Origin: Plazaster borealis | Taxonomy: Eukaryota; Echinodermata; Asteroidea; Forcipulatida; Labidiasteridae | DNA: 64,000 nucleotides | Direction of reading: 5' to 3' | NCBI GenBank assembly: GCA_021014325.1 | Contig: CM037460.1 | Span: 18,629,044 to 18,693,043 of the forward strand | Shown here: positions 39,701-51,700 of the stretch, piece by piece | How positions within the stretch are numbered: the first letter of the stretch is position 1 | Layout: each line of letters starts with the position of its first letter | Notes under the pieces: model-generated | The model's input: the letters and a program-made list of their open reading frames with translations, nothing else | The model's database searches: none | Told to the model about the DNA's origin: nothing | Program-made: the position numbers and the translations under genes

Positions 39701-42700
39701 ACAGAGGTCGCAGGTTCAAATCCCGTTCTAGTTTTTAAAAAAATTGTTCATCCCAAAATGATTTGAATTTACCCAGTCATTTTCCCTTGTTGTAACACTT
39801 GAAATTTTTACAAAAGTAAACTGTCATCTTTAATAATCTTCATGTTATAGTTTTGATTATTACAAATCTTACCTTTTAAACGAACATTAAGAAAAGGTCT
39901 GTCTCTTCCTTCAAGAAAGCTATACTTCTAAAAGTGTAGTCTTAATTTTATTTTGTGTCCATTTTGACATTCCACACAGGCCAGGATTTGGATGCAGGTC
40001 CTCCAGCAGCTCAGGCGAGGTGTGAAACTCAAAGAAGACGGGGAGACTCGCCAGCGATATCGAATCCCCTTTGAGTACGAGCTTACACCTTATGAAATCC
40101 TCATGGACGATATACGATCCCGTAAATTCACGCTCAAGGAAGTCTTGGTAATTCACTTTTACATTCAGGCTGTGACCTTATCTCGCAAGGAAATTGCCAC
40201 GGGAACAAAAAATTTCTTGGGAATCTATGCTTGATAGTTTTATGGAAATGGGCCCAGCAGGAGGATCTAACATCATACATATCATGAAAATACAAAATGG
40301 CAAAACTAGTGATTGGTCAGTCACACTAATTATTGTAATTACGAAACCATTACGTGTTAGGTCCTGCAACTTGCTGAAAATGCTAACAACAATGAGTATG
40401 TCAAGAGTTTGTACAAAAAATTGATTTAAAAAACGTTGTGATTTTTTACACATTCATAAGTTCGTGAAAACGGTGACAATATGCTAAGCTTGTAAACTTG
40501 CTTAGTGCAGAGTCCACTTTACTTTGCCCAGCACAAAAAACCCCACAATATTATTCAGTATTTGCTGAGATTTGCTGCTTTTCATGATATTGCCCACAAG
40601 AAAATGCCCTTAGATTCTATGTTGTGGTCATAGAATATTATCGGAAGAAATTTTTCAAGACTGAAGTTCAAGGTCTGAGTAATATATTTTCATCTATACA
40701 TAGATGTGTTTCGTGCATTTATTTTATTTTATTTTTTTTCATAGAGTGTGCACACCATTGGTTGTATAACAAGAAATAGGTTTTTATCGAATAATCAGTA
40801 AACAATTTTTCCTACCATTCTTGGAAAGTGAAATTTGATCTACTGCGTACTCTTGCATTTTTTTTTAATGAATGCTTGAACATTTTTTTTTTAAAATGAG
40901 GGCAAATATTTTGAAGAATTTGTTTTAGAGAAACACAAGCAAATTCTACTTCAACAGAGGTTTTCTGTGTTATGGCTGGTACCCCCTTTATATGAAACCC
41001 TGGCAATGAAATTTGCTGCGCAATATTTTCCTTTCTCATAGCTCTTTGAAATCGAACCATTGTTAAAGAAGACGTATTTCTTTATAATAATAATTCTTTA
41101 CAATAATAAAAATTCAACATTTATTCTGTGCACATTTATGGCAATAAACACCTAAGGCACACAAAAGAAAAGAAAAAATTGACAAAAAGCATTAGATGCA
41201 GCCAACAGGTGACATTTCTTAACCTTATGCTGTACCCTAGATGGACTCTCTTCGCAAATGCCTTGCCAAAAAACCCACAATTAGACAAATGAACAAAATC
41301 TATAAAAAATTATTAAAAGTGGAATTTTGCAGAGTATTTCTTTATGAACTTGCTTCACAATTGCCTTTTCAAAGAATTTTAAAACATATTCATGAAAAAA
41401 ATAAGATCTATTGTAAACTGATTATTTTGGTTCTTAACGATAACATGCGCCATCTTGTTCAAGGGGCAGATTTTGAATACTTGTAGCGTCTGCAACTCAG
41501 CTCTCAAAAACTTCAACCCTGCATCTGGAAGGTACCTGGCAGTTTGAGCACCGAGTCGCAGACAGCAATGAATGTTCGCAATAAAACAAATTTGCCCCTT
41601 GAACAAGATGGAGCATATTACCTTGAAATTGCCAGTTCTGTAAACAGACCTTTTCACCAAAGGTGTGCAACTCCTTGTGCTTTGCTTAAAGTATTTTATT
41701 TTTCATTGCTGTCGGGTTGTAGTATTGATTTGATTTACAATGTAGTTGTCCAACCGGTGTCTGTTGTGAATTGTTTTCAAAGAGCTTGATGTGTACAGTG
41801 GATACCAAGTCAGAAATACGTTGCACGCATTACATGAATTTTTTCCAGAACCGATTTTCTCCAAAACTTCTCTGCACAGTTCACATATTCTTCTATTTCC
41901 CCTTCTGCCTTCATTGAAGAAACATACTTTTATTAAGAACTGGGAGACCGCCAACATAGGGCTAGATAGCTCAGTTTGGTAGAGCGCCGGCACGTTAATT
42001 CGGAGGTCGTTGGTTCGAATCCCGCTCTAGTCAATTTGTCTCTGTCAACCCCAAATTATTTAAAATTTACCAAGTCAGTTTCTCTTGTGGTTTATTACTT
42101 AAGATCTGGAAATCTAATATGAAAAATAAGCAGGATTTGTTAATTTGCATGGTGGAAATGGAAATTAGTAAAAAGTCTGCAGTATAACACCATGTACATA
42201 AAAAGCAGAGCACACTTGATTGAAAAATTGGAGTCTGTTACAAAACCGATTCTTCAGAACCACAATAACTCACAATGTACACATGTATACATCAGTGCTC
42301 AAATTTGGAGGGGGGGGGGGGAATCCACAAAACCGCAGGTCTTGCAACTAAAAATATTTACTGGACCAGAATGGTTTTTTACAAGACCAAAAAAATACTT
42401 GTCAGTTTAGCTTTTTGAACTGCTTTAATGCACTACACGAATATTTATCTCACTTGTATTATGGCTAAGTATTCTTCAATACTCAACAGAATTGAAAGAT
42501 TTAATCAGACAGAAAGTCAACATTTGAACAAAAACACAACAACGCCGGAGGCCCAATGCTAAAATCACTAGCCTTGGGCCTGCGGTCCAGTGTAAATTTC
42601 GAGCCATGATGGTGTTACTGCAAACCTTACTAGAATGTGAAAAATGTTGTTACTTACATAATTTATACCACCAATCACTTACCAATGAGAAAAATGAGAT

Positions 42701-45700
42701 GTTGGATTAACTAATTGCTCTGTACGATTTTTGACAAGGATTGTCCAAAAGCAGCATCTATGGGAACTTGCATGAAGTGAGAATAATATGCAAGAGAAAC
42801 ATTTGTTCTCATATTTCGTCTGATGGAAATTCTCCTGAACGCCGTATAGATTTCACCAATGTTATCCAGTTCAAATTAATTGATAACATGTTATTCTTGA
42901 CTACTATTGGTGATATATGTCAGTATGTCTTTAAACTGGAAATTTGGGGGTTGCTAATACTTGATGACAGATGGGGATAGCTTATTTAACATTAATTAAT
43001 ACACTGACATCACCTACATGGGCTAAACTCATAGAGCTTTGAAGGTAGACACAAACGGCTTAGCAAGTTTGTGGGGTAAGCTTAGTTAGTGTTGTAGTAA
43101 TCTAATAATACATCAATTAATAAGGTTTTAACAATGAAATTAACCTAAAACAAATGGTGTATTTGGGGGTGGTGCGGGGAATCACCATTGTTTTAATCTC
43201 AATTGCTTACTCGAGTTCTCTGAACTGTTTTTTGTTTTTCTTTATTTTTTTCCAAAATGTTTTGAAGCTAACTCTGTATTTGAACCCAGTACATGTATGT
43301 GTCTTGCCTTGTTAGCAGAATTAGTAAGCATCTTAACTGTATAGAAAGAAAAGAAAGAAAAAAACCAGGCGAGCAACTGTTCAGCTGATTTCCTTTTTTT
43401 TCTCTTTATTTAATGCAATAGAAAATGGAAAAACACTGTAAAAGGTTTTGTGTGCTTTGCAATATATCCTCTTTTTGGGAGGAGGCAAAAAAAAAATTGC
43501 ATATCTGCAAAACAAGTAACTCTTAACAAAATGTTAAGGTTACAACAGAACAAAATGTGTTCACAAAGACATTACAACTCATTTCAGTTAGTTCCCATTG
43601 GTCTGTTTCATGTTTCTGGAAGACTTGGTTGGGAATGTATTGGCATGAAGGTTCGTCTTCATAAAACAAGCAAGATTTGTAGACATTAGTTGTGTTTAAC
43701 CAATTCCAATGTGTTTTGAGCACTGTATACTCAATACTTTCCTGAGTCCTATGGAAAAAAACAAACATCAACAGGCATATTACTTAGTTGGGATTTGAAC
43801 CCACGACCTTTGCCATTCTAGAGCAAATTAATGTCATACCACTAGACCACCGAGCTGGACTGATACTAGCTAGAGGCAGTTCGAAATTAGCAGCACTGGC
43901 GGCAGTGGGTACTGCAACAACTTTAATCAGGCATGTGATTTCTCAGGATTTTTCCTGGTTTCAGGATTTTCTCTAGACCTCGATCCTTTGCGGAAAGTAA
44001 AGCAGTCACCAAAGGGAGAAAGAAATAGTTCACATTGTCTCCAAACCTGTAGTTTTGTATTTCTGGTAAATGCAGTCTGTAAACCTCCTAAAATTGTGAA
44101 CAACTGGGGTCGTTCTGGGTCTAAAATAACCCAGGTCTGCCAGCAACTTTTCAGGATTTTTGTCATTCGTCAACTCTCAGCCCTGTTTCAATAGATGTTA
44201 AAATTGCATCGGGGGATAAAGTATATCTTTGTACACCTTTAATATCGCATTCTTCTACAGAGATCCAAAAATCCGATCTGCGTCATTAGATTGTTGACAG
44301 AGCACTTAAAAGACTAGTGAGAGCAGAATGCTTATAGGTGTAGTCTACAGAGACAAATCAAATTTGTCAGTACTTCAGAAAGTATCCGTTGTAACCTTTA
44401 CATCCTGCTCCTTTCAGTTAATGTTTCTAATGGGTTTTTTTAAAGACCTAGTCTGGCGACGGTAATTGAACTTAATGTTTCTCTGGTGGTTGCCTGGTCA
44501 AAGATTTGCAAAATGGGACACAGGGTGGCAGCATGACATAATGGATAAATCTTCTTGTGTTAACTTTGAGCTGAAGGAGTTTTTCACCAAAGAAAAACCC
44601 CAAACAAAACAAAACTGCTTGTAAATCTGCTTCCACCCAGCATGGAGGTTTCACCCCAATGTTTCGAACATCTCAGAATGTTTGTCATTGTTTTTCACAG
44701 TGTCATGAACTCAGATATTGTTAAATCAAATAATGTCAAGCGAAACTGACCAGCCGAGACTTTGTGTAGAATCATAGAATGCAAAGCGACAAAATACAAC
44801 TGTTAATATCTTTAAAAGGTCCAATTCACTTTGTAATCCTCTAATTTTTCCAATAGATAGAGTCCTTATGAAAGTGGGGAAGAAATTAGTCTCTAACCTA
44901 AGGTCGAAAATGTGTAAAATGCCACTGTGTTTGAGACCCTTCAAGTGCAAATTAGGTCAAAATCCGAAAAATATATGGTCTGTACATATTTGTACAGAGA
45001 AGTTTTAGTTAATTCCTGAATTGTGATGACAATATAATATAACAAAGAATGTTCACTTCTTAACATACCACAACATTTAAATAAGCACATAGACTTGTAG
45101 GCTAGTCCTTTAAGCATAGCAACCTTTTTTTCTGCATACATGTGGCAGCTCAGTAAACCTAGTTGCTTTTTTTTTTTCTTTTTCACTCCTTCCCGTTTTT
45201 TATTTTGCCGTAGGTGAATGGTGACATACCCCCTAGGGTGAAGAAGGAGGCCCATGATGTCATACTGGACTTCATCCGGTCCAGACCACCCCTCAAACCA
45301 GTAATGAATCCTTCTTACTTTGCATTGATCGTGCTGCTGTAATAGGCCCTAGGCCATACCAAATTTATGAAAAGGGAAGTCAAAATCGCACTCTGTCGCT
45401 GTTTTTCTTTTCTTCAGCTTAACAAAAAATTGAACAACTTTGATAAGTTTTTTTTGTATGATGCTTTTTCGTTTAGAAAGAAGGGTCTTTTTATGGTGCT
45501 TTTTTTGAAAAAAAGATTCTTAAAAAAAAAAAAATGTGTAAAGTTTCTGATACAAAAAATGTACCGGTACTTTTTGTTTGATCCAATGAAGAATGTTTAA
45601 GATTTTTTTAAAGTTAAGTAAACCACAAAAACCTTATTGATTTTTTGTATCTCGAGATATAAATTTTAATATCAACACTTTCAGTTAGCTTTCCTACAAA

Positions 45701-48700
45701 AATAAATATTTTTTAACCGCTTTACAATATACACAACAATTTTGTTGTGTGTGCAATTATATGTTGATTTCATTCGAAAGTAAACATGATTTCCACAAAA
45801 CGCTATTATAAATTTTCGCTTTGGCAGCGATGTCAGTTATGGATTGCAGTGCAGTGTAATGTTAACTCTTTCATGCGCCGACCGGTCGCTAGGGACCGGT
45901 AAGTTATATCCCTTCAGAAAAATAGTTGTGAAATAAAAAATAAAGATCGAATGGCCACACAGTTATCAGAATGGGAAAGAGGACTCTCGAGGATGCTATT
46001 GTGACCTGTTTTTTTTGGTTGTTTTTTTTTTGGGGGGGGGGGGGGTGGCCATTTGCAAAAAAATTAGTAAACAATTAATCTGTCCGTGTGATCAATTTAT
46101 TACTAAAATAAAAGGTGCATGAAAAGGTTAACAGAAATTTCACATTCCCCATAATTTGCTCCCCTTCATGCAATGATTTTCTTTCTTTTGTTTGACATGC
46201 ATGTGCTTAATTATTCGGGCATAAACTAATAGTACTAACAGGTGTAAAGGTTTTGTCTTGTTGTGCCGTGTTGTCTATCGTTTTGCTGGATTTTTAATTT
46301 GATGTGAAAAGATGTTTTCACTTGTTTCATTGTAAAGAGTAAATCTTTTGATTATTTTGTTCTTTTTCGAACAATTTCTTGATAGCTCCGAGGGACGTCA
46401 GATTGAATTTCCCATGGAAGTTTACTGCTGCCCTCGAAGCCAATTTGCAGAGAACCCTGCCAAGCTTACCACTTAGAGTTCTGCTTAGCAAAAATATGGT
46501 CACCAGCCAAAAATATTGTGTGATGTGCGCTATTTGTGATTGGTTCCCTGTGCATATTTGCTTAGCAACTGAATTTGCTTTTGGAAGTTTTTAGAAATTC
46601 ATCTGACTCTTTTACTACAAGAACCAGAATCGGGGGAAGATCCAAGGTGCCCCTCCCCCACCCCACACCCCGAAGAGGAGGGCAGGGAAATGAAGACGGA
46701 AATCACGAAAAGGATAAATGAGCAGGGTCCAGTTTCATGGCTCTGCTTACTGCGAAATTCTGCGCTTACAGTGCTCTGTAAAGCACACGATTCTATGGGT
46801 CGCAAGCGCAGAATTCTGCGGGAAGCAGAGCCATGAAGTTGGGCCCTGATGAAATATTGAACCAAGTTTTGTATTTGTTCCAAAGAAACAAGCAGCTCCC
46901 TAAAGTCCAATCAAGACTAACAGTGTTGCTTATAAAGACAACTAACCCAACTCACTTTTTATCCAGAGGTTGATTTCAGAAAGCGATGAGATTGATCTTA
47001 CGATGTGTGTCAAACTTAATTGCTAAGGTCATAATACATATTATAACTCAGATTAACTCCTCTGCTCACTGTCAAAACATTTATACTCATGGTAGGTAAA
47101 CTCATGATAGGTAAACTATGCCAGCCTGCAATACGATATCATATGGTGAATGTATCTACAAAGTACGCAGTCAACCTTCCTACTGCACCATTCAATTTAG
47201 TCCACTATGATTTTGAATGATATGCCAGCCTGCAATAAATCATATGTTGAATGCATCTACACGGGACACAGTCAACCCTCCTTCTGTCTGACCATCATCC
47301 ATGGTTTTGAATGATAGATATACTATTATATGCCAGCCTGCAATATGATAACATATGTAGAATACACATACACAGTACACCCATGTCGTACACAGTTAAT
47401 TCTTTATGCAAAGTTGTGGCACCATACAAAACAATTGAATAGTTTGGTTGGTTAACTTGCTGGGAAGTAGAATTTTGTTAAATAAAATAAAATATTTTCC
47501 GATCCTCCACAGTGCAAATATAATTTGTTGGTTTTTCCTTTCAAATGCACCCTTTTGTTGGTTTTATCACGGAAAAAAAATCACGTTTGGTTTGCTGCGT
47601 GTCACTTCTATAACTGTGTGAATAACAAACTTAGCAGTATCTAAATTTCCAGTGTTTTTGTTGTTTTTTGTTTTCTTGTTAAAAGGGTGTATTTTTCTTT
47701 GCAGGTACAAGACAAATGTCGTCTCCCGTTACGTAAGCAGAGTGCGTACGAGAGACTGATGGATGACATCAGAGCACAGCCTGAGTTAGCCCCTGCCTCA
47801 AAGCGGGTCATACCCGGTGAGTGAAATCTCCCCCCTCCGATACCCCCACTTCATTAATGTCGTTGATGTTTAACTAATGTGTCAGTGACTGATCCGTTAT
47901 AAGCCCCACACCCACCATAACAATGGTCCCGGAGTGAGATGGGCACATGTGTTTCTCCACTCCTTGATCACCGAGCAAGCACACTGTGACGCATACAGTA
48001 CACAACAGGGCCCAATTTCATGGCACTGCTTACGGTGGAATTTTGTGCTTGCGCCCAGCTGCGTCCCATAGAAATGCACACGTTACAGTGCGCGTAAGCG
48101 CAGAATTATTTGGTAAGCAGTGCCATGAAATTGGGCCCAGATTGATGACACTTTAATATATGTCTGTCTTTTTTTTCTCAAATTGTTCAAAATTAATATG
48201 CATTGCGTGGCAGCAGGGCTCAAATTTGGGAGAAAAAATTCCACAAGACCGCAGCAGGACCGTTAAGGTGAAATTTACTGGACCAGAAATTTGTTGTACA
48301 AGAAAGAACTTCCTGAGTCCTGACACAGTATAAAATGCATTGAACTGTCATTATTTGAACAAATTAAGCACTAAGAGATAAACAGAAGATTGAGCTCATC
48401 TGTCTTTTTATTATTAAGTGTACTTCATTACTCTACAGATTTGAAAGGTATTTTTAAGACTCGATGTCAACATTTGAATATAATTTTTTTCTGTTCAAGA
48501 TATTACACAGTGAGGTACCGTTATTTAATTGAAAAACGCAAGACCGCTGGACTTGTCCGGTCGTGAATTTACTGGCCCGACGCTAAAACCACTGGCCTCA
48601 GGCCTGTCGTCCAGTGTAAACTCACTCGAGCTGTGGTCAAACTTTAACCCTTTAGAAATCTCTTCTTTTTTGTTTTCTTTTTTGTAGTGCATAAACTGAA

Positions 48701-51700
48701 GCCAAAGGAATTAACAGGTCATTGCAGACCTCCAGCTTTAAAAAACAACAAATTAATAAGTGTTCATTTATGTTTTACAGTATATATAACCACTGCATGC
48801 ATAGTTGTCTAATTGTAATTTCACACACAAACCCCCTCCCCCCCTTCGAAATTATCAACCCATCGACTTGGATAGAAAATTTTAAACAATGTCTCTATTG
48901 AACTTTTTTTGTGTAGAGCGTAAACAGAAGCCTAAGAAGAAAAAAGCAAAGCCAAAGATCCGAACTCGAATCCGACACCAGAGTACCAGTGAAGGCAGCT
49001 GTGCCTCTAGTGTGGATTCTGAAGATCTTGACTTCTTTGAAGCTTCTCCCGAGCTTCCTAGGAAAGTTCTGCGGGCCGAGATCACGCTGGATTGGTCGGA
49101 TGAGGTGGGTGTCGGCATTAACTTATTATTATTTTTATAATTTGGGGTTGAACAAAGAAAATTGACTAGTGCAGGATTTGAACCAACGACCACCGGTTTC
49201 AGGTGCCATGCTCTACCATCTATTGCCCTATGTTGGCGGTCTCCCTAGTTTGTCAAAATCATTATTATTATAATGAGCAAGAGAGAGCACATATTTTCTG
49301 TAGGTATTTCTCTCTATTTTGTTGGTAGCTCGCTCTCTGAATACTGTTTACTTGGGAGGAGTAATGTCCTAGAGCTCTCTGTGAGTGTTGTGTTAACCAT
49401 CTTTTTATCAGAGAAATATTGTAGTTTTTAGGACTAGTTGAATCAGGTATTGAAACTTGTATGTAGCCAGCCTCATGTCGACCTTAGACCTTTTTAGATC
49501 ATTTTATGTTTTTATACATCATTGTATGGATTTTGCTTTTGTAGTGGCAAAAATGTGCTTGTTGACAAAGTATCTTTCAGGTACAACCATGTATAAAACT
49601 TTTGGGAGAAGTCTTGGCTCTGAGAAGAACTGGTGTGGTCTCAACGATTTGAACAGTCTGCTCGTCCTCAGGAGAATGACTGTCTCCTGAAGATGAGCAC
49701 AGTATTACTGATCGAAATGTTGAGACCACACCGTTTCTTCTAAGAGTCACTTCTCCCGAAAGAGTTTTGTACATGTCGTGTCCGAGCGGTCTAGTTCACC
49801 GGAACCAAGCTCTGGGCCCAATTTCATAGAGCTGCTTAAGCAGAAAATATTGCTTACTATTTTTTTGCTAAGCAAAACTAAGCAGGATACCAGTTACATT
49901 TTGTACATGTCAAATGGTAATGTTGTTCTGGTAATCATGGTTTTGTTGTGCTTAAGCAACTTTTTATGCTTAAGCAGCTCTATGAAATTGGGCCCTGGTG
50001 TTGTCAGAAGCAGAGTGTGGGTTCGCGATACCTTGTCATGACACTTAAGTGCCCTTGAGCAAGGCACTTAACCATAATTGCTCCGTAAAAAGCTGGGAAG
50101 GTAGTGCATTCTGCTCTACCAGCCAGGCTCCTAGTGGATGATACCCATGCTTACATCCTTACGGACTGTAAAAGGGGTAACCTAGTTTCAGCCCCAGGAG
50201 TAGGTGGCAACGTACCCCTGGTGGCAGTTGATTTGGGTCGATAGCCCAAATCAGTTAAGTGTAGCCCTCACCTTGAAGTGGCCTTCCAACCTAAATACAA
50301 TTTATATTTAAAACAAAGGTTGTATCTGCAAATTTACTACTGTCGTTATTATTATGATCCACACCATGCAAACTTTCAAACATCACTTAAATATCTTTCA
50401 TTTGTAACAGGACGATGCTACTGAGTCGGAGACTAGCCAACTAACCCTAACACCGAGGACCGATACAGAATTATTAACACCACAAGCAAGAAGGAATCAA
50501 CTTCAGCCTTTACGGAGACTAGCGACCATCAACGCTCCAAGCTTTGACAGTAAGCTTTTCAGCCATTGTGTGTCATACAAAATGTTATTCCTGTCTTAAT
50601 CTTAAGAGACTGTGCAATCACACTGAAACCATTATGCCATACACCCAAGCATGGCTTGTTTTGCAGATTTTTAAGTTGAATACTGGTTTAAAAAGAATTT
50701 TACATGGTCAAACGCACATTTGAACAGGTTTTATATAATTTTTGCTATATAAATGAACAAATGAACAAATTATTATTATTTTATGTGCAATACATGGCAG
50801 CCATAGCCAGTTATTAGCTTCCTTGGCCAAGTGCCCATTTTCAAAAAGCTTCTATTGGCACACAAATTTGCCAAGCACAGAATTCTTGCAAACCTGAACA
50901 AACAGGAAACCAGTCACAAACAGTACGTGTAGCATGGCATTTTGGCTGGTTACCTTATTTTGGTGAGCGTAATTGTTTTGTGCTTCGCTCCATGGAATTG
51001 GGCCCTGGTTTGACCTTGCTTCCTGTGCAAACCGGAAGCTCAAATGAAAATGTATTATTCATGAATCTTCATTTATGATTTCTTTGGTCACAATGTCGGC
51101 TGTTTTTATGTATCCTTCATGTGTAGCAAATTGATGTTGACAAACTCATCATATACATTGTTCCCGAACACCTCATTTTCTAGTTGTTGTTAGTTACTGT
51201 TATTGTTTCTCGTGTCTATATTAATTTGTAAAATGTTTGGACTTGGATAAGATTGGTATACCTGATGGCCCAGTGATAAGCAATTGTTATTTGGGCCTAC
51301 AGTCCTCAATCCTCTGCAATCAGACAACTTCACTGAAGACGGTTGGGTTGGTGTAGTGGTATCTTTCCTCGCCTTCCACCTCTAGGACCCCGGTTCGAAT
51401 CCCACTGGGGGCACTATGTGGATCGGGTTTTCAGTCCCTACCTGACTGCGTGGGTTTTCCCTGGAGTATTTCTCTGGGGTATTCCTCTCACATCTAAAAC
51501 TGAATTTTCCTTTTTTGTATTCTCTCCATGGGGTTCTTGGCTAGTATAGTGATTGAGTTCGCTTTTCTGAGAGTCCTTGGCTTCACAACCAGATTAAATA
51601 AATGAAATGAAATGAAAGAGTAGTCAGGAGGATTTGGAGGATCTAATGAATGCATAATAAAGATGACTTCTTCTCATGGCCGTCCTCTCTATCCTCTTCT

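Larger units (their letters stand above)
40148..45213 (+). other. spire intron, 5.1 kb: remaining content
   Basis: Outside listed elements, 40148-41954, 42061-42294, 42608-43716, 44166-44807 and 44981-45213 are AT-rich with no recognised gene. The sequence 40690-41110 contains several poly-T/poly-A runs, and a G-tract lies at 42311-42321. Confidence 0.5.
45301..47704 (+). other. spire intron, 2.4 kb: remaining content
   Basis: 45301-45861 is AT-rich with poly-A at 45516-45534. 46425-46590 looks like a heavily diverged GGGCCCAAT-type remnant (TCTGCTTAGCAAAAATATGG, CACCAGCCAAAAATA). A T/G tract lies at 46009-46045. No other feature seen. Confidence 0.45.

Noticed and set aside
41955..42035. 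A tRNA gene
   Set aside because: The acceptor and D-arm fold well, but the anticodon and T stems have mismatches, position 33 is not T, and it continues into a SINE body shared with several copies.
48882..49140. An exon starting at the ATG at 48889
   Set aside because: The phase-1 donor at 47816 and the acceptor ending at 48916 give the expected SPIRE linker; the upstream ATG frame is only read-through into intron.
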